Below are positions 41,157 through 54,036 of a DNA stretch of 64,000 bases, in pieces. The notes below the pieces were generated by a model. That model saw only the letters and a list, made by a program, of their open reading frames with translations. It had not been told where the DNA came from and ran no database searches. The position numbers were made by a program, and so were the translations under genes. Within the stretch, counting starts at the first letter, position 1, and every line of letters begins with the position of its first letter. The stretch is taken from NCBI GenBank assembly GCA_030141605.1, contig JAQGDQ010002368.1, positions 1-64,000 on the forward strand. The letters run 5' to 3'. Origin of the DNA: Tubiluchus corallicola. Taxonomy: Eukaryota > Priapulida > Priapulimorpha > Priapulimorphida > Tubiluchidae.

Positions 41157-44100
41157 CTAGATTCGCTGTGAAATAATGAAGTTATGAGACTGCTGCTGCA
41201 ATTTGGCATTATAGCATTTCACACAGAGAAATTCCATATCTTCATTTCCCAAAGCATTACAGCCACGTGTTTTGCAAATCTGCTGTACAAAACGTGCAGT
41301 CCGCTGTATGTCTCTGCACAAAGGTTCTCCGTGAGTAGAGCGATGCAATATTGGAGAAGCAGCGCGTTGAGAAAGGGGTAAACTTTGTCCGCTGACAGGT
41401 TTAACGCTAGTATGTGCATCTTTAACTGTCACTATAATTTTTCCTAAATCTACGTTCTCAGATTTTGTCTTAAGCAGTGGAGATGGTTTGCTTGTGTAAG
41501 CAGAATTACTCTTTGGCAATGTTTTAAGTTTCACTATGTGACCATTATCTCCTGTACCATTTGACGAGATTTCCTGACTTCTCTCAGGTTTGATTACAGT
41601 GGCTGGTGAGCTAGCATCAACAGTTGAAAGGTCACCTAGTTTACCGCTAGCACTGCCTGGCCTAACAGTCATAGTCTCAGCTTTGCTGTTATCAAGTTCA
41701 TCTTTTAAGACTGTCAATGCAGCTTCTTGCAGGGATGGCAGAGGTACCGATTCGGTGCTGCTTTGTCTTGATTCAGTAAAGTTATACGGTTTTCGCTCAC
41801 AATACTCCACCTCTGTATAAAATTTCGATTTACCTGCCATAAATTTTGGTAACGTGTTAGCTTTCTGCCGCGCACGGTCTAACGAAGCTGCATGTTCCTT
41901 CTGCTTTGCAAAGCACTTGCTACACAAATAGTTCGTGGTTACTGTTCCAAAAAGAGTGCACCCAGCATTAACACACTGCACTGGATAAGAATTTCCTCTC
42001 TTCAACTGCTGTTCTTCAACCGCTTTTTTCTCAACAAGAAATCTCTCCCGAGCTGAATGCAGGTAGTTTCGAATCATCTCGTCTTGATACTCAAAGTGTT
42101 TCTCTGTGCATATGCGTGCAGATAACACATAAAATCCTGGTTGTAAGCCATCCAGCTCCTGTCCAGAGGGACTCAAAGCCGCAGCACATTTTTTGCGCTG
42201 TATGTGCTGTGACGACTTGGTTTCTTCTTTTGGGTCGCCTTTTGTTTCTCTCTGTTTGTTCTTTTTATTAAAGCTGAAGTTACGCTTGAACTTTTTACTG
42301 AGTGAGCGGCCAAGACTGCCAAACTGTTTGGCAACAGAGTTTCCCTGTTTTGTAGATGGTAGAGATACAACAGGAGTACTTCCAGTACTAGACGCAGTGC
42401 TTGTTGTGCTGGGTGCTTCTTCAGATTCGAAAGAGCCCATACTTGATTTGCGATCACATACTCCATTTTCCACATCATCAGCAACAGGTATAGCTCCTGG
42501 AACGGGTAGTTTAACAACATCCAAATAGCTGAAAGAACAAAAATAAACAATTTGAAAGGCTATGTGCATTTTATTATACTTATAATTCAACAGTAGCAGT
42601 CTACTGGTGCAATAACTAAAGAAAGACACACTACCTTTACTTACAACGTGTGTGAAATATTCCACTTTTCAGCACAATACAAATTTGCACAAAAACAGTG
42701 GCAAAATTAATTGCTATTTCACTTGCAAAGTTTACAATTTTAATACCATATCTCAAAAAATGCCAAAATGAGGTACGATTCTAGTGTGTCTACATGCCTT
42801 TTTATAGAGTCAACACAATCATCACTGATCAATTTTAAAATATTATATTACAGAACTGATGGAGACGGATTCAAAAACAATGAATACTACTATCTAAGTA
42901 ATACATGTTTTGCAAGATAATTTTAGCAAGTTAGAAGATAGTACTTAAACCTCTATCAACAATATATATATATATATGCGAGGCATTGTAGCTCAAAAAG
43001 TGTCTAATAAAATTTTGTTCAGCTAAAAACATGAAATTATGATGCCCAAATTTACAAATGACATACCTGTGTAGTAGATCTAGTTTTGCCTTCCTGTTCA
43101 AAGTATATTTTGAAGACTTCACTTCGGATTGATATTCCTTCCAGTTAATGCCATCGCCTGGATCAACGGCAAAATGAAGAGTTAACAGCTCCGAATCCTT
43201 ATTTGTTAATGGGATAACTACAGGTAATCGCGGCTGCTCAGGAGGTATATCCATGGTTACTAATGCAGAGAAGTGGGCAGCATCATAGCTTAAGACTAGA
43301 GGCCATTTGTGGCATTCGTTACTAATACACTCTAGCGGTAAATAAACACCGCCAAAATTGATGGGCGCAAATGCTTCACCAGTTGCATCTTTTAACATCG
43401 TGTCTGCAACAACTATAATTGGCCGATGTAAGACGTGAGCAAGAACAAAGACATGGAATTCTTCTAGGCTCTCATAAGTGACAGAGGAACCGGATGATGG
43501 TGTGTGGCCGGCAGTTCCGGTTTTAGATGCAGAACTGGTTTTCCGACAAGAACCTAGTCGAGGTTCAGTGGAAGCAAGCTTCAACATGCTCTCCCACTCT
43601 TCTTCCCACTCCGACTCGCAATACACCAATCCTGACTGTAGGTTCTGAATTGTCTGCTGTAATCGCCACCGACGATAAAATCCTGACATGTATTTTGGAT
43701 TCTGCAAGGTAGCATGTAAAGCTTTCCTAAGAGTGAGCAATCGATCATGGAAGCCCCACATGCCAAGCGAAGCAGCATGGAGTAAGCAATTTCCATCACC
43801 TGTTGTTACCAAGGGATATAATCTCTGACTAACACCAGCATCGGCCCACCAATTCAACTTTCCGGCTTGTTCTAACGATACTAGCGTCGAAGTTTCTATT
43901 AAATCTTTTTCTAGAAAGGCCCGAAAATCATCAGAGTAAACGGTAATGTCTGGAATAATAAACGTGTACACAGGACTTTCAACCAAATTATCTAAATTGG
44001 CTTCTTCGATATCTCGGGCAACTGCATTACGTGCTCTTGAAACCAACTTCACATTATCAACAGCTCTTGATATTCCCCGCGATAACTTTTTATTGGAGAA

Positions 44101-44379
44101 AAAATCATCATTGTCTACAATAAGGGATTTCCCAGGAAAAGCAAGTTCATCAGTTTCAACTTCGATCTCTTGCTCATTACTATCTTTAGACCCACCACGA
44201 GATGCAAGCTGCAATAATGTTAACTTGCGAGTTTCGCCACTCGAAGCACGTTCTGCATTCAACTGCTTGTACACTTTCAGAGCTGCTTCAGTGTCCCAGT
44301 TCTGTGCTTCTAGAAGATCACGTGCCAGTCCAGGATCGGCGCCAGTTTCTTCGACAAACTCCGACAAAAGGAGGTCCAT
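41157..44379 (-). CDS. OTUD7: OTUD7/Cezanne-like deubiquitinase with two A20 zinc fingers
   Basis: Cezanne-family OTU cysteine proteases cleave ubiquitin chains (Lys11-preferring in vertebrate OTUD7A/B) and restrain NF-kB and mitotic ubiquitin signals. Two exons, 44379-43067 and 42528-41157, join in frame (phase 2) to 894 residues. Order: UBA-like domain (about 1-45), OTU domain with [16 protein letters not shown] (Cys198) and [10 protein letters not shown] (His369), LLHSYLDV closing the domain, a Ser/Thr-rich linker with a basic patch ([16 protein letters not shown]), A20 zinc finger 1 (C623-x4-C-x11-C-x2-C), a long disordered stretch, and A20 zinc finger 2 (C856-x4-C-x11-C-x2-C) near the C-terminus. 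The catalytic residues are intact. It seems a pre-duplication homologue, so A or B is not assigned. A likely 5'-UTR acceptor lies near 44393. Confidence 0.92.
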
Positions 44380-44947
44380 GCTTCATCAACTGTAAATCTG
44401 TGAACATAAAAAATACCAAAAGATAAGTAGTTTTCTAAGTGGTTAAGTGTAAAATATGATTTAAGTAAGTGCATTATTACAAGTTTTCACAAAAGTTTCC
44501 AAGTTTAATATCTACATTTTAATTTTAAACTAGGCAAAAAAGTTAATGCAAAATATCGCTATGATGTTGTACAGTTGTACAGGCTAAATTTCATATTCGT
44601 ATCTGAATAAAGAGCAGTTATTAGTTAAGTTTCAACATTAATAGATACCACAGAGCCTATTGGGCACTAAGCTAAAGAACTAAACCTTGTACAATGAAAA
44701 AATCAAGTATATAATAGATTATGCATTTTTCGCCAATCAAGTTGCGAGAGTAAAATTAAATCAATTTTACTAATCAATTAATTAATCCAAACATGGAAAA
44801 AATATTCTAAGAAAATGACACATATATAACATAGCGCTTGTATTCGAAGCTAAACTTGCAAACAAACGTGTACTACAGCATACTGAAATGTCACCCAATT
44901 AGCTAACAATGCGCAATCTTGTTCATCGTAAACACAAGTTACATATA

Positions 44948-45463
44948 CAGTAGGCGCTGCTTAACAGACTCGCAGTTAATAGGCTCAATCGCTTAATTGA
45001 CTCAAAAACGCCTGGTACGGGCCGCTTCAATTCAAATTTACATAAAAAACTGTCGGTAATTGACTGAAATAACTCCGCATACTTGACTCAATATTTTTGC
45101 TTCACATGCTTCAATAAGACACTTTCGTGTGACTAATAAGCTTTTATGACTTTCATATCAGTTTCCTTTTGTCCTATAATATACATAGAAACAATCATGT
45201 TAAGTTCCATTTTGTTTGTAGGCAAGAACGTTTCTCATATGCTAATATGGTAGCCTAAAGGTTTGCTTTGACCCGCCCGTCCACTGCAATTAAGGCATTA
45301 CTTCGTTTCTAAAATTCATTAAAAACCTTTGCAGTACATACTAAGCCGGTGACTCATACTTCTATACCAGTAATACTACACCCATCGGTTAATAGTTTTA
45401 GTCAGTTTTAATTGGGTCAAAACATTTCGGTCCCAAAGTGAGTCTATTAAGCGACGTCTACTG
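44948..45463. mobile_element. Pogo/Tigger-like MITE with TA duplication
   Basis: CAGTAGGCGCTGCTTAACAG on the left and, read back from the right, CAGTAGACGTCGCTTAATAG: the terminal 24 bp match at 20 positions. The 516-bp element is flanked by TA on both sides (44946-44947, 45464-45465). No transposase frame remains. Confidence 0.75.
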
Positions 45464-47975
45464 TACCAGTTGTTGTGCACCACCTCAGCTAGCAGTTTAA
45501 AACTCAAAACTATAATTATCATTATCTAAAAGATTTCTAAAAGAAAGCACAAATTCTACCAACTCGTTGAATGCAGCTGAATGGGGCGACGAATCCCATG
45601 AATGACGATATCAAACAAATTCGGAGATGCAATGAGCAAATGTTGGAGAAATTGAAATTTTACCATTAGAACAAAGCAATAGTGATTACAATCACAAATA
45701 CAACCAAGATCATGTGTTAACTACTATTAGTTGATTACACTAATTCTTGTATAAAGCGAAGATCTGTATGGTTGTCCAAGAACTGTTTCAGAGACTAGGC
45801 TTCCATAAATACATAGTAAACAACTTAGTTAAAAAATAAATTCAAATTCTGATTCATTAATTTTTGAGTTATAATTAATTTACTTAGAATTTAGTTTTTC
45901 CTTTTATCAAGTTTAGAAAGCAATCTATTACAAACTAGGAAGTAAGAGTGACAAGACTATTAGTAAATGATTACAAGTCACATTTCTGGTCTATCTTCAA
46001 ATCAATTATACAAAGAAAAATTACAAATGCAATTAAGTGTAATTCTAGATAACTCAAATCTAGATACATTTCCCAAAAATTACTTGACTACTACTGAGTA
46101 ATTAGCGTCTGTTAATAAAATATGCAACTTCACTTTGCAGATGGTAATAGACTTGTTTTCTAAGTATTCAGATCTTTTAAGTATGTTTATGCAATGCTGT
46201 TTAAGAAAGGTAAATTTAACTAAAAAGCTCAATAAAATTTGGTAATTTAACACTGAGATAAAAGCTTTACTGAACTGAAATGACAAACATATGATTAACA
46301 TCATTCTGATTTCCATTTTCTTTTGCAAAATTCAATTCAAAAATTCCAACTGAATTCAGTGACATATACAACACCACGAACAGAGAGTTAAATGAAACCC
46401 GTATGTACAACATGACTCATCAGCTATGGTCAAACAGGTTTGAGCATTCAACAAAAGAGTGCAGGACTATTCAGATGTAAAAATGTTAAAGTACATTGTC
46501 AAACCCAGCTAAATTTGCTAAGCATATAATGTCACAATTTAATTAGAGATAATTTTTTAATGTTATACTAGTATTTAGTTATAGTTACGTTAAAATGCTG
46601 AGACAATAGAAATTTTTTAAGAAAGATGCTTTGTGTTTGTGTAAAATAGGCAAAACTAACTATGTAATGCTTAATTTAGTCATACAGGCATACAAAATGA
46701 CTACCATTTTTTAACAAATCCCATGCTTTGGGGTCTGCTGTTTAAGGATGACTTGTGAGCTTCATTTTAACTCCGTATGTTTGGAATGTTGCCAAACAAT
46801 TTTCACCACTTAATACTAGATGGTGGTACTAAAAATACTTTGATAGTTGATATTGTAATGATTGTAGTTTTACATTTTGCCACATGTACCTGTCATATTG
46901 TGCATACATTGATATCCATACAAACAATCCATATCTATACATACAAAACAATATATAAATAAATATATAATATAATATGATATATAATAAATATATAAAT
47001 AAATTCGTAAAAATTCATAACAATTATCAGCTTCTCCACATTTTTGTGCTTATCGTATTAATAGTATTAGTATATAGTAATAGTATTAGTAATAGTATAT
47101 TTCTGTCTTTGTTATTTCATTTTCTTGCTTATTTTGAAAATTATTCGTACCAGCCTTTCAGGTATTTCATTGTACTAATTTTGATAGGTGGCTTTTGCTG
47201 CAGTGCAGCAAATTAAAGTAATGCAATAATTTTTGATAATATACTCATCCTTACATTTGCAATGTAATTGTCTATATTATTATTAACAAGATCCAATAGA
47301 ATGTATTTACAGTTTCACCCAATGATTTCTTTAATTTATGAATACACTTGAATTTGATTTTTTTAAAGCTCTTACATTTCATTAGCCTTAAAAGTTAGTT
47401 AAACGTTGGGTATGGATTTCTATTTAATCTTGCTTGACAGTTGTCATATTGGTCCATGTCAATGTGATCCAGCAAATAATGATCTGCGTCACGATTACCA
47501 TAGCATGAATTTACAAAAGATAACCGCCAAAGAATTTGCCAACATGTGAATTTTAAACTTTCAAGGCCTCATAATACTGAATAAGACCTTCCTTGGGTGA
47601 AACGAAAAATATAATGCAATTTCGTTAATAAAGTACGTACCATTAACTCACACAACTTATGTGGCGTTAATGTAAATTTAATTATAATCACTTCGATGAA
47701 TATTATTTCTTATTTACCTAATTTAACGAATACGGCATAATAAATACAAAAAATTAGAGCAACACCCAAAATAATCTTCTACGCGACAGCCATTTTTAGA
47801 CTGCGGTGCCACCTATTCATGAAAAATAGAAAGATTGCTCAATCGATGAGCGACGGTGAATCTGTGTCATCATTAGATCACTTAGACATTCTGGCATAAC
47901 TTTCTCAGATGAGGCAGAACCGCAGAGATAATAACATAGAGAATGTCCAAAAAACGACTACAAAATAAGATCAAT

Positions 47976-48215
47976 AAACTAGCTTTATCGGCAGGACAGA
48001 GCTCATTACAAATTAACTATACCAAAAGTGAAGTTGCTATCTTTGTTTAGTTTAGTTTATTCACATCTGTTAGTACATAGAAAGACATTTATTAAAAACT
48101 AGCTTTATCGGCAGGACAGAGCTCATTACAAATTAACCATACCAAAAGTAAAGTTGTTATCTTTGTTTAGTTTAGTTTATTCACATCTGTTAGTACATAG
48201 AAAGACATTTATTAA
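47976..48215. repeat. 120-bp tandem duplication
   Basis: Two adjacent 120-bp units differing at about three to four bases near their middles, so recent. Each holds GTTTAGTTTAGTTTATTCAC, similar to the microsatellite end of retroposon tails. Confidence 0.9.
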
Positions 48216-49456
48216 AAAAAATAAAAATACAGTACAACTAGTCAACTACTAGCACACTATATAATTAAGGTGTGCAGGATGGCACAAAGAGCAAAGCTAC
48301 TTACATGCGCCCTTCAAGTCGATTACAAACATTTCAATATGTAACTAACGGTGAATCATTTACAGAAGCAGGCAATTAGTTCAATGTTGGGACAACACGA
48401 TTTGAAATAAACCATCTAGTAAAACATTGTATATAATTTTGCTTTTATCTTAGTAATGCATTGGTAAAAACAGAAAAAACATGTCAAACACTTGCGAATA
48501 TATTTTACAAGGAACGGTTCGTACACAAAGCACTGTGGCACAATGAAAAATAAAGCATTAGGGCGTTATTTTAATTAAACTGAATCACTGTAATTTTTTA
48601 TTACAATTTTTATGTAAGCATCATATTTTAGCTATTTACTGATTACAATCTCTAGTCTAACGGTCATCAACAGCACTTTATTGCTGTGAAATTTAATGTC
48701 AGTCTTTTATTGAGAAACTAGAACTAGTAGGACAAAAACTGACAACTCAAAAGTTTTTTAAAGAATGAATCCTACTTTCATAAGAGTACGTTCACAGCAA
48801 AGTCACAAAATGGGTTTTAGGGATCACAGGAAGTGCTTCCAATAAAGCACGTATTTATTACACCCACTGCTAATTAAAGCATCAGCAATTAATTACAAAA
48901 TCTACTACCAACACTCATAAAACCTACAGAAATACACTATTTAAAAATACTTATAATTGCCAATTTCACGAAGAAGTGAAACAGCTTTGAACAAAATGGG
49001 CAACTTTTCCACCATTTCAAACACACAGTGCAAATGAAATTGGCAAAATATGCCATGGTGGCAAAATAAACAAACTCTGTAGTAACCTGAAATCAAAATA
49101 CAGAAAATTAGTTTTTACGGAGCTACAAAACAATACTAGACATAACAGTGGCCAAAACAAAATAATTGAGATTTCATGAACATGCGAAAAAAGTTATCAA
49201 TTAGGAGACTACTTAAGAATTATATCCAATAAGAAACAAAGACAAAAAATTACAAAATTATGTATCTGCAACTATGACCCTCACCCTACTGGATAGCTAA
49301 CATGGTCACCAACAAGTGAATTTAACTTCAGTTGTGTTTAGTTCGTTATTCTAAAATTTATGTTAATAATTTTATTAATTTTCTCCTTTTGAGTTGTGAA
49401 ACTTACTGTGCTTTCTGCAACGATAATCTAATTCAAATGTTTTAACTTGTGTAGCA

Positions 49457-50980
49457 ATGGAGTGTCGCAAAATAGTTGAAATCGCATTAACATCACGATC
49501 AGTAAAAATGGCGGCTGCCGTTTTATGTCTGCAAAATGTAAAAGTTGTTTATTCTGCATTAAAAACTGCAAGGGCTGCAACAACAGGTTTTTACATACAG
49601 CACCAGCAGAAAAGAAATTTTCATGCAGCAGACTTGGCAACATACAAACGTGGCAGAGGTGGAAGGTTGGTGTTTTATTATTGATGTCATAAGGCGGTTG
49701 CAAACTGTGGGCGGTGGGAAGTAGGACACTTGCGCTAAAGCGCATGCGCTAAATTTGCGGAAAACCATATACATAATTGTATTCGACAGCCATCCTATAA
49801 ACAATTGCTTAATTCAAGCTACATATTAATGTAAAGCTGAGCCGTAGCGTCATTTAAAAATATACAAATTCAGATGTTTTACATATAGTAAATAGTACAG
49901 ACTATAGAAGGCAATTTTATTATTTTCAGATGCTCATTCAGTGGAACTGTAGTTACTGTTTTTGGGGCAACTGGATTTGTAGGACGCCATGTGATTAACT
50001 GCCTTGGAAAAGAGGGATCTCAGATTATTGTCCCTTACAGAGGAGATGCCTACCATATTATGCGTTTGAAGCCAGCTGGAGATTTAGGTCAAATTTTATT
50101 CTATCCTTTCAACTTGCGCGATGAAGACTCTATTAGAACTGCAATGAAGTACTCAAATGTTGTCATCAATTTAATTGGAAGGGATTTTGAAACAAAAAAT
50201 TATACTTTCAATGATGTTCATGCTGACGGAGCTCGTTCAATTGCAAGAATTGCAACAGAAATGGGAGTTAAAAAATTGATACACGTATCTGCCCTGAATG
50301 CCAATTTGGATATACCTGCATATGTTATCAAAGGTGGTTCTGGGTTTCTCAAATCAAAGGCTCTTGGTGAGTTAGCTGTTCGACAGGAATTTCCGGATGC
50401 AATCATTGTGCAACCTTCAGACATCTTTGGTCATGAGGATCGCTTTCTGCGTCATTTTGTAACACCTTGGCGTCGCACTGGATTTAAAACTGTACATCTG
50501 TGGCGGAAAGGCGAAAAAACTGTTAAGCAGCCTGTGTATGTTGGTGACGTTGCACGTGGTATTGTCAATGCCATCTATGATCCTGCTGCTGTTGGAAAAA
50601 CTTTTCAGTTTGTTGGCCCTGAAAGATACAGACTTAGTGACATTGTGGACTATATATACACATTTACTCGAAGGACCCCTGAGGACTGGGGGTATAAACG
50701 AGCTCACATACGCCCTTGGAGCTTATTGTTTAAGCTGAAGACGCAGGTTTTGAATTCTCTTCCGGGCCACGTAAAGGCTGGTTGGGATAAGATTGAACGA
50801 GAGTGCCCCACAGATGTCATAGATATAGACAATCCTACCTTGGCTGATCTGGGCGTAAAGTTAACAATGCTCGGAGATCAAGCTTCATACGACCTTCAGA
50901 TGTTTATAGCCAATGCTTACTATGAGGAATCGCTGGGAGAGTTTCCAACAGTCCCCCCACCAAAAGTTGCGGTTGAATAA
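49457..50980 (+). CDS. NDUFA9: NADH dehydrogenase (ubiquinone) 1 alpha subcomplex subunit 9
   Basis: Accessory subunit of mitochondrial complex I on the matrix arm, an atypical short-chain dehydrogenase that binds NADPH and stabilises the Q-module junction. Two exons, 49457-49665 and 49930-50980, join in frame to 419 residues. The first exon gives a basic, Arg/Ala-rich mitochondrial targeting region ending YKRGRGGR. Exon 2 opens with CSFSGTVVTVFGATGFVGRH (Rossmann GxxGxxG), then NVVINLIGRDFETKN, HVSALNAN, SKALGE, IIVQPSDIFGHEDRFL, KTVKQPVYVGDVARGIVNA and FQFVGPERY, all family hallmarks. A second in-frame ATG at 49508 (AAAATGGCGG, strong context) would give 402 residues and a cleaner targeting peptide; either start is possible. 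AATAAA overlaps the stop, with another at 51641. Confidence 0.95.
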
Positions 50981-51640
50981 ATTGTTGTTTTAAGTGACAA
51001 GTTTTGTAAGAAATTGCACGTAAACTCGCTATAATTTATTGTTACAGCATTTAATAATTAGTATTAGGCTGGTAGCATGTTATGTGTTGTATTACATTAG
51101 CCTTTACATAAGTAGTAAAACTATAAATTACTTTCGTAAACACAACTTATTCAATAAGTTCGGCATAAAAACAAATTTGGCATCATTAAATGGTAACTAA
51201 GAACCTGACGCTAAGGCTGATGCTATTAATCATGGAGTCTTGGTTTCCACTAATCAGGTTGTAAATCGAAGGGTCACATAAAAATGTATTAGCTTCATAA
51301 AATCTATGAAGAAGTATCAGGCTGTTATAAATTAATGAAAGGAGCATCTCATAAGCTAAAGTTGATCTTGTCTTAACATACCAGAAAGAACAGCTATGGC
51401 ACTTAATGTCATGGCCCTCATGGATAACATTTATAACAATTTATGTTTACTGGTGAAGTAAGCCTTGTTTATAATTAGACAATTTATATCCAGTATAATG
51501 ACTGTCTTCTTTGTTTTCATATTTTCTGTATAACAAAAAATTTCGAGAAAACGGAATTTGGCATAATAATTGTTTTTAACATTAACAGCCAATTTAACAT
51601 TTACATTTGTTTTTTGATTAAGGCATGACATCTTGTGTAT

Positions 51641-51646
51641 AATAAA
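51641..51646 (+). terminator. Candidate poly(A) signal of NDUFA9
   Basis: AATAAA followed within 30 bp by T/GT-rich sequence, about 660 bp after the stop. An earlier AATAAA overlaps the stop codon itself. Confidence 0.4.
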
Positions 51647-52049
51647 ATTGTTTTCATTATTGTTTTGTTATTATTGTTATTATTAGGGGTGAGCATTCTC
51701 TACCAGAAAAGTGAATCGAAATCAGATTTATGACTTTTTAATTCGGATTAAGCCAGGTTTCAATTTTGAATCGAATTTGAATTCCTTTGATTTTCAAATA
51801 AATTTTCATAAATGAAAAGCATTCTCGCAAATATGTGTTTACTGCTTGATTTTGTTTTGCAGTAAGACATTAATAGTTTGTTTAAAAGCTCTGTGCATAG
51901 AAATAACGCTATGCTGTGTTGATTACATGCTGTTTCAGATGTTTCAATGAGAAAGAACATATGTATTTAAAGACCTAAATTATTCTAAACCATAATTTCA
52001 GATTCGAATAAAAAAATTTGTTATTCGCAAGTTCGATGCTCACCCTTAT

Positions 52050-52300
52050 TAGTAGTGATTGTGGTAGTAGAAGTAATAGTAGTAGTCATGGTGGTGATGG
52101 TGCTGGTGGTTATTGTAGTAGTAGTAGTAGTTGTTGTTGTTGTTGTACAGTAGTAGTAGTAGCAGAGCTATTGTATCATTTACTACGTGGTAGTAGTAGT
52201 AATAGACTATTATTTCTGTTATTGTTGTTGTTGTATAGTAGTAATAAGTATGGTATTATAGTAGTAGTAATAGTAAAATTGGTGGCTGTTGTATCAATGC
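52050..52300. repeat. TAG / TTG trinucleotide repeat region
   Basis: Mixed imperfect runs of GTAGTA and TTGTTG. The 98-codon frame across it is low-complexity Ser/Cys/Leu and not a gene. Confidence 0.85.
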
Positions 52301-53083
52301 TGCTATCATCTTAATCGCCTTTTCATACTTTTAGACAATATGGGTGAGTGACTGAGTGTTGTGACAAATTGAGTTGCTACATTCACAGAGCTGAAATAAA
52401 CCGGTCGTGGCAGAAAAATGAAAATTAATTGTTTACCGACAGTCACAATGCTAAGATTTCAATTGATAGAACAAGATGTCCGCCTCCTTAGTGCATGACT
52501 TTGGACGAAGCAATGGCGTTACATCAGTCTTTCAATGGATTCATAAGTAAAATAACAGATGTTAATAACTATTTTCAAGCTAATTAAGAGACGCGAAGAA
52601 GGAATGAGGGATTCCTAAATTACTTTGGTAGCTTATTTTCTGCTTCCAAAAAATACAGAAAATTCGTACTAAATGAATATACCTGTAATACATAACTTGT
52701 AAGACTAATAAGCAAGCTATCAAGTGTTTTTTTTTCTCATCTCCTAAGTAATTGTTGCTCTTTCTTATACTAACTTTTTCTCTTAAATTTTCTATATTAC
52801 ACTTTTTTGATACTTATTTTATCTCTCCATACAGTCAAAATCCCCTGTCATTAAGGCCCCTATTTGAAAATATATGTAATAATCATAATTACTTGTATTA
52901 ATTGTATTGTTTTGTTTAGATTTAGGTGTCATCTAACTTTATTATTTTTTGTTTTCACTTATACTGTTTTCATTTATACTTTGTTTTCATTTATACTGTT
53001 TAATATTATTATTTCTTTCCTATTTGATTTTGTTATCCGCAGTCTCACCATTTACTTTTAATATACTAATTTAATTATAAGAC

Positions 53084-53216
53084 AGGGCAGGAGACTAGAT
53101 GACCCTATGGTCCTTCCCTGCCCTGCTCCACTACTATAATTAAGTAATATTTAAAAAAACTTGTCATGTCAAACAAATGGAGAAAATAAATGTTCTATGT
53201 CTATGTCTATGTCTTT
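53084..53216 (+). mobile_element. Retroposon 3' tail with hairpin, copy C
   Basis: Hairpin (stem AGGGCAGG / CCTGCCCT at 53084-53124, inner GACC-CTAT-GGTC), then about 60 bp, AATAAA, and a (TATGTC)n tail at 53194-53216. Same plan as copies A and B but in plus orientation. Confidence 0.55.
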
Positions 53217-54036
53217 GAACGTATTTAATCGCTTTTTTCACTTTTCGAAGTATTCACAATATTTGAAAGCAAAACATAATAATATTATTAATATTAACAA
53301 CTTTTAATTATTCAAAGTCGTGTGGTGGTTAGTAATGAAATGGTGACAACCACCGTATCAAAAATTTTACACTTTTTGTAACTAATAGTAATAATACTAT
53401 AGTAATATTGCAGATATTTTTTATTACTTTTTGGTGATCATACTCATACTCAGTAATGATCATGATAATCATAATAGATAGATAGATAATTTTATTTATC
53501 TCTTGTAATACACGCAAAAAACAATTACATAATTACAATTACAAAAAATAATACATGTACTTCAGTGTTTGCTGTCAAGATAGTTTTTGAATTAAAACGT
53601 AAAATGCACTTGTTACTCTCTACATTTTTGATACGTATAAAGTATTGCCTGTTTCGCTGGTATTTGTCTTAGCATCTGTTTCGCAAGTGCGTATGGTTAT
53701 ACAGTTGTAGTTTAGCATTACTTATATGCTATTTGCCATTGTACTACTGTTGTGGAATAACATTTGTGATTAAGATGCGAAACGAACTTGAATAGTAAAA
53801 GCGAAGACCAAATAAAAGATAGTATATGTAACTTATTGTAAATTACTGTAAAATAACACGTGTAAAATTTGTTTAGATTTATACTAACTATTAAGTGTCA
53901 ATATTTCTGACAATGCTCAGCAAATGGTTCAGTTGACAGTACGCTGAATTTTACATTTTTGTATGTAAATAATTGTGCTTCATTTATTTATCCAAATTGT
54001 TTATGTTAGTTTTAGCCAATCTTGCAGTGAAATAAG

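Larger units (their letters stand above)
44380..49456. other. Intergenic stretch without a recognised gene
   Basis: No supported exon on either strand. It contains the MITE at 44948-45463, TA-rich sequence near 46930-47000 and the 120-bp tandem duplication near 48 kb. The right end should hold the NDUFA9 promoter. Confidence 0.5.
50981..54028. other. 3' flank of NDUFA9 and repeat-rich intergenic DNA
   Basis: No supported exon. It contains a poly(A) candidate at 51641-51646, trinucleotide repeats at 52050-52300, a retroposon tail near 53.1 kb and an ATAG/AGAT tract near 53476-53488. Confidence 0.5.

Noticed and set aside
46777..47216. Two small hydrophobic plus-strand frames
   Set aside because: Short, AT-driven, no splice context or family match.
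49428..49804. Minus-strand frames over NDUFA9 exon 1
   Set aside because: Shadows of a well-supported plus-strand exon.
52018..52314. 98-codon Ser/Cys-rich frame
   Set aside because: Trinucleotide repeat translation.
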